A program made the position numbers and the translations under genes. Below the pieces are notes generated by a model. The model saw nothing but the letters and a program-made list of their open reading frames with translations. It did not search any database and was not told the DNA's origin. Shown here piece after piece: positions 1 to 5,040 of a DNA stretch of 5,040 nucleotides; positions within the stretch are counted from its first letter, which is position 1; every line of letters starts with the position of its first letter. The stretch spans positions 1-5,040 of the forward strand of contig JAKSDE010000042.1 in assembly GCA_022360235.1 (NCBI GenBank). The letters run 5' to 3'. The stretch comes from Cytophagales bacterium. GTDB taxonomy: Bacteria > Bacteroidota > Bacteroidia > Cytophagales > Amoebophilaceae.

Positions 1-93
1 ATGATAGCTTTCGAAAAAGTAACCACGCTTATCTTCAAAAACGGTGGGTGCTACAACAGGCAAATCAAGGAGCGGTGTTCTATGTAGTTGCAT
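1..93 (-). CDS. rfbC: dTDP-4-dehydrorhamnose 3,5-epimerase, N-terminal part (cut by window edge)
   Basis: Only the first 31 codons are visible; the gene continues past base 1 of the window. RfbC (RmlC) epimerises C3 and C5 of dTDP-4-dehydro-6-deoxyglucose, the third step of dTDP-L-rhamnose synthesis in the cytoplasm. The visible peptide starts MQLHRTPLLDLPVVAPTV and runs into FEDKRGYFFESYH (residues 19-31). That matches the N-terminus of RmlC proteins: a short strand followed by the F-x-D-x-RGYFFESY segment, whose Arg (residue 23) and neighbours lie near the nucleotide-sugar site in the family. The ATG lies only three bases after the rfbA stop (TAA TCT ATG) and has no Shine-Dalgarno sequence, so translation is probably coupled to rfbA. 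An rfbA-rfbC pair is a common arrangement in rhamnose clusters. The cupin core and the catalytic His/Tyr lie outside the window, so function rests on the N-terminal motif and the neighbour. Confidence 0.88.
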   Translation of the reverse strand, partial: MQLHRTPLLDLPVVAPTVFEDKRGYFFESYH

Positions 94-96
94 AGA

Positions 97-969
97 TTAA
101 ATTTTTTCTGCGGCTATACGAAGTAAATACTTGCCATACGTTGCTTTTTGGAGAGGATTGGCCAGTTTTATCAACTGTTCGGTGTTGATATATCCTTTTC
201 TAAAAGCAATTTCTTCGATACAAGCTACTTTGAGTCCTTGCCTATGCTCTATGGCTGCAATGAAGTCAGCGGCCTGTAATAGAGATTTTGGTTCTCCTGT
301 ATCGAGCCATGCGATTCCTCTCCCCAAAAGTGTTACTTTCAACTTTTTTTCTTCTAAATATAATTTATTCAGATCAGTGATCTCCAGTTCTCCTCGTGCC
401 GATGGCTTGAGACGCTTGGCTTTCGCTACGACCGAGTTATCATAAAAATAGAGCCCTGTTACAGCATAATGCGAAGGTGGTTGCCGCGGTTTTTCAACAA
501 GTGCTGTTACCTTTTTTTCCTTATCAAACACCACCACGCCATAGCGTTCAGGATCATCTACGTGATAACCAAAGACTTGGGCACCCGTTTGAAGTTGACT
601 AGCCTTTGTAAGTTTTTCTGAGAATCCATAACCAAAGAAAATGTTATCACCTAAAATCAAGCTGACGGACGTTTTGCCAATAAATTGCTCACCAATCAGA
701 AAAGCTTGTGCGATGCCTGCTGGAGAAGGTTGTATCGCATAGGTTATGGCTAAACCTAACTGGCTACCATCGCCGAAAAGTTCTTCAAAGAGAGGTTTGT
801 CATGCGGCGTAGTGATAAGAAGTATTTCTCTGATGCCTGCCAGCATCAACACAGAGAGGGGGTAGTAAACCATGGGTTTATCATAGACAGGCAACAACTG
901 CTTTGAAACGCTTTTTGTAATAGGGTAAAGTCTTGTACCCGAACCACCTGCTAAGATAATACCTTTCAT
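97..969 (-). CDS. rfbA: glucose-1-phosphate thymidylyltransferase (RmlA/RfbA)
   Basis: A complete 290-residue protein, the usual length for RmlA. It joins dTTP and glucose-1-phosphate to give dTDP-glucose plus pyrophosphate, the first and feedback-regulated step towards dTDP-L-rhamnose and other dTDP-sugars. The nucleotidyltransferase signature is at the N-terminus: [13 protein letters not shown] (residues 6-18) followed by [12 protein letters not shown] (22-33), with Arg13 and Lys23 as the expected phosphate-binding and catalytic residues. LGDNIFFG (106-113) supplies the metal-binding Asp108. [19 protein letters not shown] (159-177), GELEITDLN (193-201) and WLDTG (221-225, Asp223) complete the family's sugar and second metal sites. 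The start at 969 gives MKGIILAGG, the canonical beginning. An ATG eight bases upstream is out of frame. There is no Shine-Dalgarno sequence in the 22-base gap after galE. The protein is cytosolic, with no signal peptide. rfbC follows immediately; rfbB and rfbD are not in the window. Confidence 0.97.
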   Translation of the reverse strand: MKGIILAGGSGTRLYPITKSVSKQLLPVYDKPMVYYPLSVLMLAGIREILLITTPHDKPLFEELFGDGSQLGLAITYAIQPSPAGIAQAFLIGEQFIGKTSVSLILGDNIFFGYGFSEKLTKASQLQTGAQVFGYHVDDPERYGVVVFDKEKKVTALVEKPRQPPSHYAVTGLYFYDNSVVAKAKRLKPSARGELEITDLNKLYLEEKKLKVTLLGRGIAWLDTGEPKSLLQAADFIAAIEHRQGLKVACIEEIAFRKGYINTEQLIKLANPLQKATYGKYLLRIAAEKI

Positions 970-991
970 AGCGTCATGATTTTAAAGATGC

Positions 992-1978
992 TTAATGGCA
1001 TTTTTGGTGCCAGTTCCAGGCTGTGGCCATGATCTCTTCTATGCTTTTATAATATGGCTCCCAATTTAACATTACTGCTGCCTTTTGTGAACTACCTACA
1101 ATTTTGGTGGGGTCGCCAGCTCTTCTTTCAGTGATGCGTTGAGGTATTTTTTTACCTGTAACCTTCTCTGCTACTTGAATAATTTCTTTCACAGAAAAGC
1201 TCGTTCCATTACTAAGATTAAAATCGTTAGATTGGTTGTAATGCATCATCCATTCCATGGCTAAAAGATGCGCATAGGCCAAATCATTTACATGAATATA
1301 ATCTCTTATGCACGTTCCATCTTTCGTAGGATAATCATCCCCAAATACTTCAATATACTCTCTCTTACCTAAAGCTACATCTAACACTAAGGGAATAAGA
1401 TGTGTTTCTGGGTCATGATCTTCCCCAATCATTCCCTCAGGGTCTGCCCCTGCTGCATTAAAGTAACGTAAGATAGCATACTTGATTCCATAAGCAGCTG
1501 CATAGTCTTTTAAAATATGTTCTACAGTGAGTTTTGTTTTGCCATAAGGGCTTAGAGGTAGTTGTCTATGTTTTTCGTCTACTGGTAAATACTGGGGTTC
1601 GCCAAAGGTGGCACAAGTAGAGGAGAAAACAAAGTAAGGTATATTGTGTCTTACAATGGCATCTAACAAATCAAGCGTACCAACGACATTGTTCTGGTAA
1701 TACTTAGCAGGATTTCTTTGAGACTCGCCTACGTAAGCAAAAGCAGAGAAGTGCATCACTACTTCAATGGGGTAGGTTTCAAAAATTTTATCGAGTAAAA
1801 TAGGATCGGCAATATTTCCTTGGATGAATTTACCCCATTGAACAAAGTCGATATGCCCATAAGAAAGGTTGTCTAATACAATAGTTTCATAACCTTCACT
1901 GGCCAAAATTTTATTCGCATGCGCCCCGATATAGCCTGCGCCTCCTACTATTAAAATATATTTCTGTGCTTTATTCAT
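992..1978 (-). CDS. galE: UDP-glucose 4-epimerase family protein (GalE; possibly UDP-xylose 4-epimerase)
   Basis: A 328-residue extended short-chain dehydrogenase/reductase of normal GalE length. Family members interconvert UDP-glucose and UDP-galactose by transient oxidation at C4 with bound NAD. The Rossmann motif is GGAGYIG (residues 12-18, GxxGxxG). [11 protein letters not shown] (118-128) places Thr121 at the position of E. coli Ser124, and YGKTK (145-149) gives the catalytic Tyr145 and Lys149. [10 protein letters not shown] (171-180), [15 protein letters not shown] (223-237) and RRAGDP (285-290) are typical substrate-side elements. By hand alignment, the residue matching E. coli Tyr299, which limits acceptance of N-acetylated sugars, is Ile293. 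The start codon overlaps the stop of the UDP-xylose synthase gene by four bases (ATGA), and a weak AAAGG lies about 10 bases upstream. The coupling raises the possibility that UDP-xylose/UDP-arabinose is a substrate. The epimerase family call is firm; the exact substrate is open. Confidence 0.93.
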   Translation of the reverse strand: MNKAQKYILIVGGAGYIGAHANKILASEGYETIVLDNLSYGHIDFVQWGKFIQGNIADPILLDKIFETYPIEVVMHFSAFAYVGESQRNPAKYYQNNVVGTLDLLDAIVRHNIPYFVFSSTCATFGEPQYLPVDEKHRQLPLSPYGKTKLTVEHILKDYAAAYGIKYAILRYFNAAGADPEGMIGEDHDPETHLIPLVLDVALGKREYIEVFGDDYPTKDGTCIRDYIHVNDLAYAHLLAMEWMMHYNQSNDFNLSNGTSFSVKEIIQVAEKVTGKKIPQRITERRAGDPTKIVGSSQKAAVMLNWEPYYKSIEEIMATAWNWHQKCH

Positions 1979-2916
1979 ACATTTAATACCTTTTTAAAAT
2001 ATGCAATTGTTTTTCGTAAGCCTTCTTCAAGCGATACTTGCGGTGTCCAGTCGAGCGCCTTTTGGGCTAATGTAATAACTGGCTGACGTTGTGAAGGATC
2101 GTCTTGGGGTAGACGTTTTTTTACAATCTTTGTGCTAGCACCCGTTAATTTTAGCACTTTTTCAGCTAGTTCTACGATAGAAAACTCAGCGTCATTTCCA
2201 ATGTTAACAGGTCCTATAAACGCTTTATCTGTGTCCATTAATCGAATCATCGCTTCAATATTATCATCAACATAACAGAAGCTTCGTGTCTGAGAACCAT
2301 CGCCATATATTGTGAGGTCTTCCCCTTTCAATGCTTGTACAATAAAATTAGAGACAACCCTTCCATCGTCTTGATGCATTCTAGGCCCGTATGTATTAAA
2401 TATCCGCATGATCTTGATATGAACGTCATTTTGTTTGTGATAGCTCATGAACAAAGTTTCAGCACAGCGTTTTCCCTCATCATAACAGGCTCTTGGACCG
2501 ATGGGATTCACATTCCCCCAGTATAATTCTGGCTGAGGATGTACTTGGGGGTCTCCATATACTTCACTGGTAGAAGCTTGTAAGATTTTTGCCTTGACCC
2601 TTTTGGCTAAGCCCAACATGTTCATCGAACCTATCACAGAGGTTTTAATAGTCTTGATCGGATTGTATTGATAGTGAGTAGGGGAAGCAGGGGAGGCTAG
2701 GTGGTAAATTTCATCTACTTCTACATAGAGAGGCATAGTTACATCATGGCGTATTAATTCAAAATAAGGATTCGCCAAAAGATGGACAATATTCTCTTTG
2801 TTTCCCGTAAAATAGTTATCTACACAGATGACCTCATGGCCTTCATTTAATAGGCGTTCGCATAGGTGGGAGCCGAGAAAACCGGCTCCTCCTGTGACTA
2901 AAATTCGTTTTTTCAT
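1975..2916 (-). CDS. uxs: UDP-glucuronate decarboxylase (UDP-xylose synthase)
   Basis: A complete 313-residue extended SDR enzyme of the UXS type. It converts UDP-glucuronate to UDP-xylose and CO2 through a 4-keto intermediate, using tightly bound NAD. The Rossmann motif GGAGFLGSH spans residues 9-17. HLASPASP (72-79), STSEVYGDP (115-123, with Thr116, Ser117 and Glu118) and the near-invariant [19 protein letters not shown] (132-150) with catalytic Tyr145 and Lys149 are diagnostic. They separate this family from dTDP-glucose dehydratases and GDP-mannose dehydratases. [10 protein letters not shown] (171-180) and TRSFCYVDD (210-218) are further family blocks. The bacterial form lacks the N-terminal membrane anchor of animal Uxs1, and this one starts directly at [10 protein letters not shown], so it is cytosolic. 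Its ATG overlaps the ugd stop by four bases and its TGA overlaps the galE ATG by four bases, giving tight translational coupling to its substrate supplier and to the epimerase. ArnA-type decarboxylases are a less likely alternative because the UXS motifs are complete. Confidence 0.95.
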   Translation of the reverse strand: MKKRILVTGGAGFLGSHLCERLLNEGHEVICVDNYFTGNKENIVHLLANPYFELIRHDVTMPLYVEVDEIYHLASPASPTHYQYNPIKTIKTSVIGSMNMLGLAKRVKAKILQASTSEVYGDPQVHPQPELYWGNVNPIGPRACYDEGKRCAETLFMSYHKQNDVHIKIMRIFNTYGPRMHQDDGRVVSNFIVQALKGEDLTIYGDGSQTRSFCYVDDNIEAMIRLMDTDKAFIGPVNIGNDAEFSIVELAEKVLKLTGASTKIVKKRLPQDDPSQRQPVITLAQKALDWTPQVSLEEGLRKTIAYFKKVLNV

Positions 2917-4265
2917 AGTACTTCTTCTGTCTCTACGAACGAATGCTTTCCTATTCCTATTCCTTGATAAGCAAAGCCATGTGTCTGCATCTCCTGTTCA
3001 TCTAGGATGTTTCTTCCATCAAAGATCACAGGGGTGTTCATCTGTTTTTTGATTAAGTCTAGTTTGGGGAATCGAAACTCAGGCCATTCGGTTACGATAG
3101 CCAAGGCATCTGCTCCTTTCAAGGCATCATAGGGATCTCTCGCATAGGCTATTTTGGTTCCTAAAATTTTTCTTGTATTGTCTATAGCTACTGGGTCGTA
3201 AGCAGCAATATGGCATCCTTCGTCGAGTAATTTTTCAATAAGCACTAAAGAAGGTGCCTCTCGTATGTCATCTGTTTTAGGCTTGAAGGCAAGTCCCCAG
3301 ATAGCAATTTTTTTCCCCTCAAGTCCAGGGTGGCTAAAATATTTCTTGATTTTATGATAAAGTACTAACTTCTGTTGTTCATTCACATGATGTACGGCTT
3401 CTACTACCTTTAACGAATACTGGTTGTTTTTGGCCGTATTAATTAAGGCGCTTACATCTTTAGGAAAACAAGAACCTCCATACCCTATCCCTGGATAAAT
3501 AAACTTATCGCCGATTCTTGGATCACTGCCCAGCCCTAGGCGTACGTATTTTATATTAGCCCCTACCTGTTCGCATAAATTAGCCATTTCATTCATAAAG
3601 CTTATTTTAGTAGCTAGCATAGCATTGGCAGCATACTTAGTCATCTCAGAGGAAATAATATCCATAAACAAGATGGGATGGCCATTGATAGTAAAGGGAC
3701 GGTAAAGTTTTTGCATAGCATCCTTGGCTCGTTCAGAGGTTACACCAACGATAATTCTATCTGGCTTTAGAAAATCTTCCACAGCAGTGCCTTCTTTTAA
3801 AAACTCTGGGTTAGATACTACTTCAAACGGGATCATTTCCCCCCTTGTAGTGATTCTATCTTGTATAACCTGCTGTACCTTATGGGTAGTACCCACCGGT
3901 ACCGTACTTTTGGTAACAATTAATGCATAACTGTGCAGATTGTCTCCAATGGCTTCTGCTACAGAAATTACATGCGTCAGATCAGCCTCCCCGCCTCGGC
4001 TAGAAGGAGTTCCTACCGCAATAAAAATTATGTCTGCTTCTTGAATAGCCTCGGATAGCTGATAAGTAAACTGTAGTCTTTGTTTCTGAAGATTAGCTTT
4101 TACAATTTCTTCGAGTCCAGGTTCATAAATAGGAATGATACCTTTCTTCAAAGCCTCAATTTTTTCTCGATCAATATCTACACATACTACCTTTGTTCCC
4201 ATTTCGGAAAAACAAGCTCCTGTAACCAAACCTACGTAACCAGTGCCTATAATAGCTATTTTCAT
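2913..4265 (-). CDS. ugd: UDP-glucose 6-dehydrogenase
   Basis: A complete 450-residue enzyme of the UDP-glucose/GDP-mannose dehydrogenase family. It oxidises UDP-glucose twice with two NAD+ to UDP-glucuronate. The N-terminal NAD domain has GTGYVG (residues 7-12), Asp30 at the end of the second strand, and VGTPSS (84-89). NPEFLKEG (152-159) and the linker helix EMTKYAANA (207-215, Lys210 and Asn214) lead to the catalytic block [12 protein letters not shown] (259-270), with the thioester-forming nucleophile Cys266 plus Lys269 and Asp270. The C-terminal UDP-binding domain carries [16 protein letters not shown] (324-339) and FDGRN (415-419). All key residues are present. [10 protein letters not shown] is the expected start. 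No Shine-Dalgarno sequence precedes it; instead a perfect inverted repeat ends two bases before the ATG. This is the first gene of the operon, and it feeds UDP-glucuronate directly to the next enzyme. A UDP-N-acetyl-sugar dehydrogenase is less likely, given the UDP-glucose-type motifs and the uxs partner. Confidence 0.96.
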   Translation of the reverse strand: MKIAIIGTGYVGLVTGACFSEMGTKVVCVDIDREKIEALKKGIIPIYEPGLEEIVKANLQKQRLQFTYQLSEAIQEADIIFIAVGTPSSRGGEADLTHVISVAEAIGDNLHSYALIVTKSTVPVGTTHKVQQVIQDRITTRGEMIPFEVVSNPEFLKEGTAVEDFLKPDRIIVGVTSERAKDAMQKLYRPFTINGHPILFMDIISSEMTKYAANAMLATKISFMNEMANLCEQVGANIKYVRLGLGSDPRIGDKFIYPGIGYGGSCFPKDVSALINTAKNNQYSLKVVEAVHHVNEQQKLVLYHKIKKYFSHPGLEGKKIAIWGLAFKPKTDDIREAPSLVLIEKLLDEGCHIAAYDPVAIDNTRKILGTKIAYARDPYDALKGADALAIVTEWPEFRFPKLDLIKKQMNTPVIFDGRNILDEQEMQTHGFAYQGIGIGKHSFVETEEVL

Positions 4266-4267
4266 AC

Positions 4268-4296
4268 TACTTTATGCTAGCGTTTTTAATAAAGTA
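4268..4296 (-). promoter_or_regulatory. Perfect 8-bp inverted repeat in front of the ugd start
   Basis: In the mRNA direction TACTTTAT (4296-4289) is followed by 13 bases and then ATAAAGTA (4275-4268), an exact inverted complement, with a possible extra G-U pair outside. The spacer contains the palindrome GCTAGC (4276-4281). The downstream arm ends two bases before the ugd ATG, so an RNA hairpin here would cover the region where the ribosome loads. It could equally be a protein-binding operator, or chance in AT-rich DNA. The stem is mostly A-U pairs and would be only moderately stable. Confidence 0.35.
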
Positions 4297-4327
4297 AATT
4301 TAATATTTTTCACAACAATCTATGGGA

Positions 4328-4335
4328 CAAATATA
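4328..4335 (-). promoter_or_regulatory. Candidate Bacteroidota -7 promoter element for the ugd operon
   Basis: On the minus strand the bases read TATATTTG, an exact match to the Bacteroides-type -7 consensus TAnnTTTG. Transcription would start a few bases downstream, leaving a leader of roughly 55 bases before the ugd ATG. No good TTTG box lies 19-21 bases upstream; the nearest TTTG is 32 bases away. The call therefore rests on the -7 match and its position in the only large gap in front of the operon. Confidence 0.4.
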
Positions 4336-4404
4336 GAAAAATAACTGGGCTATCTATGGTATATGAACAAAGATGCATTTGAAGTGTACCTGCAAGGAGA
4401 TAGG

Positions 4405-4415
4405 GTATAGTATAC
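4405..4415. repeat. Short near-palindrome GTATA-G-TATAC
   Basis: A perfect 5-bp inverted repeat with one central base. Its centre lies about 80 bases upstream of the candidate -7 element of the ugd operon. It is too tight for an RNA hairpin, but a dimeric DNA-binding protein could recognise it. At this size it could easily be chance. Confidence 0.2.
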
Positions 4416-4434
4416 ATGGATTGCCCCTCCCCTC

Positions 4435-4475
4435 CTGCTAAAGTAAGCAGATTCTTGGACTTAATAGCTCCAGAA
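4435..4475. repeat. Two adjacent short inverted repeats (stem-loop candidates)
   Basis: On the plus strand CTGCT (4435-4439) and AGCAG (4446-4450) flank a six-base loop. Directly beside this, TTCTTGGA (4452-4459) and TCCAGAA (4469-4475) flank a nine-base loop, pairing over seven bases with one bulged T. They could form two hairpins about 85-120 bases after the reductase stop codon. No T-run follows on either strand, so they do not look like intrinsic terminators. A role in 3'-end protection of the reductase mRNA, or factor-dependent termination, is only a guess. Confidence 0.25.
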
Positions 4476-4556
4476 AACGGATAGGGGCTGCCGATCCCTG
4501 TGTATTCTCTTTGTCACAATAAATCAATAGCCAATTAAGCAAATAAAAAGATAGTA

Positions 4557-5040
4557 TCAGTCAATCTCAACTACTACATTTTCTGTTAAGGGGTGGCTTA
4601 CACAAGTGAGTACATAGCCTTCTTTTAATTCTTCCTCAGAAAGTCCTCCATCAGCCTCTAACTTAATTTTGCCTGACAAGCACTTCCCAAGACAGGCCGT
4701 ACATACCCCGCTCTGACAAGAAAAAGGCAGATCAATATCGTTCTCTAGCGCTGTTTCAAGTATAGTTTTATCAGGAGGAACCGTGAATTTGTAAGTTTCC
4801 CCTTCATAGATTACAGTTACTTCCCGGGCTACTAATTTTTCTTGTGCCGCATTAGTTGCCTTGTCGTTATCAATAAAAAAACTTTCTTGATAAACTTTTT
4901 CTTGCGGTACTTCTAAGCTTTGTAAGGTATCAGTGACTAAATTCATAAAGCCTGTTGGTCCACAAATAAAATATTCAGTTTTGTCTTTTCCCCAATCAGG
5001 TAGCACTTTTAATGTTTCCTTGAGCACAACAGGGTTGAGC
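4557..5040 (-). CDS. Flavin-dependent NAD(P)H reductase with C-terminal 2Fe-2S ferredoxin domain (PaaE-like), C-terminal part
   Basis: The last 160 residues are visible; the reading frame stays open to the window edge, so the gene begins outside. In this family an FAD domain and an NAD(P)H domain pass electrons to a C-terminal plant-type ferredoxin, which reduces an oxygenase or other acceptor. What remains is the end of the NAD(P) domain, with the signature FICGPTGFM (visible residues 24-32), then a linker and a ferredoxin domain. The cluster ligands fit C-x4-C-x2-C-x29-C (Cys108, 113, 116 and 146) in SCQSGVCTACLGKC and LTCVSHP. A GTG at 5027-5025 could be read as a start but falls inside the conserved domain, so it is not the true one. 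The protein ends VVVEID with TGA. It is cytosolic and its acceptor is unknown. No phenylacetate pathway genes are seen, so it is not named paaE. It is separated from ugd by 291 bases and is probably a different transcription unit. Confidence 0.88.
   Translation of the reverse strand, partial: LNPVVLKETLKVLPDWGKDKTEYFICGPTGFMNLVTDTLQSLEVPQEKVYQESFFIDNDKATNAAQEKLVAREVTVIYEGETYKFTVPPDKTILETALENDIDLPFSCQSGVCTACLGKCLSGKIKLEADGGLSEEELKEGYVLTCVSHPLTENVVVEID

Larger units (their letters stand above)
4266..4556. other. Intergenic spacer between the ferredoxin-domain reductase gene and ugd
   Basis: This is the only sizeable gap in the window. Both flanking genes read leftward, so it should hold the end signal of the reductase transcript and the promoter of the nucleotide-sugar operon. 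A TAnnTTTG element and an inverted repeat in front of ugd are visible. Between about 4400 and 4500 the base composition changes to GC-richer, with several short imperfect repeats and a C-rich run on the plus strand (4424-4434). No stem with a following T-run that would mark an intrinsic terminator is seen for the reductase gene. The longest start-to-stop frames noticed are only 15 and 22 codons, and no tRNA-like fold was recognised. Confidence 0.7.

Noticed and set aside
131..445. A 104-codon plus-strand open frame
   Set aside because: It lies entirely antisense to the well-supported rfbA gene, has no recognisable domain, and is a by-product of the coding frame opposite.
2335..3052. Plus-strand open frames at 2335-2526 and 2828-3052
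   Set aside because: Both are antisense to uxs or the uxs/ugd junction, with low-complexity translations and no family motifs.
3724..4280. Plus-strand open frames at 3724-3930 and 4080-4280
   Set aside because: They are antisense to conserved parts of ugd and have no similarity to known proteins that I recognise.
4287..4315. Sigma-70-like promoter TTGTGA with 17-base spacing
   Set aside because: The -35 resembles the consensus, but the -10 position reads TTATTA, a poor match to TATAAT, and it lies inside the inverted repeat region in front of ugd.
4370..4377. Second -7-like element CATCTTTG on the minus strand
   Set aside because: It deviates from TAnnTTTG at the first base and has no properly spaced TTTG box; the TATATTTG at 4328-4335 is the better candidate.
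4424..4434. G-quadruplex in the minus-strand G-rich run
   Set aside because: Only two or three short G-tracts are present, fewer than the four needed for an intramolecular quadruplex.
4363..4484. Two tiny plus-strand frames, 4363-4410 (15 codons, starting MNKDAFEV) and 4416-4484 (22 codons, starting MDCPSPP)
   Set aside because: They are too short to support as genes. AAGGAG at 4394-4399 is about 16 bases from the second ATG, too far for a normal ribosome site. A decayed gene remnant is possible but cannot be shown.
4500..4556. Intrinsic terminator for the ferredoxin-domain reductase gene
   Set aside because: A TTTTTATTT run follows the stop codon, but no stem of useful length precedes it; GATACTATC has no room for a loop.

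Overview
The window looks like a stretch of bacterial chromosome holding the 5' part of a nucleotide-sugar operon, with the end of an unrelated redox gene next to it. Every supported gene is on the minus strand, so transcription runs from high to low coordinates. A bacterium of the phylum Bacteroidota is the best guess. The start codons mostly lack a Shine-Dalgarno sequence, the one convincing promoter-like element is TATATTTG (Bacteroides type TAnnTTTG), the DNA is AT-rich, and the protein motifs (for example [16 protein letters not shown] in the UDP-glucose dehydrogenase) would fit that phylum. This assignment is inferred from sequence alone, and no finer taxon is claimed.

Layout in transcription order. 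(1) 5040-4557: the C-terminal part of a flavin reductase fused to a plant-type 2Fe-2S ferredoxin domain (PaaE-like), cut by the window edge. (2) 4556-4266: a 291-base spacer with no convincing gene. It holds a candidate promoter, a perfect 8-bp inverted repeat just in front of the next start codon, and some weaker inverted repeats. (3) 4265-2913: ugd, UDP-glucose 6-dehydrogenase. (4) 2916-1975: UDP-glucuronate decarboxylase (UDP-xylose synthase). (5) 1978-992: a GalE-family UDP-sugar 4-epimerase. (6) 969-97: rfbA/rmlA, glucose-1-phosphate thymidylyltransferase. (7) 93-1: the first 31 codons of rfbC/rmlC, dTDP-4-dehydrorhamnose 3,5-epimerase, continuing beyond the window.

The genes form a compact operon. 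ugd/uxs and uxs/galE each overlap by four bases (ATGA), galE and rfbA are 22 bases apart, and rfbA and rfbC are three bases apart. Ugd oxidises UDP-glucose to UDP-glucuronate and the decarboxylase converts that to UDP-xylose. The epimerase makes UDP-galactose from UDP-glucose, or possibly UDP-arabinose from UDP-xylose. RfbA and RfbC belong to the dTDP-L-rhamnose pathway, and rfbB and rfbD are not in view. Together they would supply activated sugars for a surface polysaccharide (capsule, exopolysaccharide or LPS O-chain).

I found no sign of a mobile element, CRISPR array, RNA gene or clearly novel system. The points most worth a second look are the substrate of the uxs-coupled epimerase and the inverted repeat covering the ugd translation start region.
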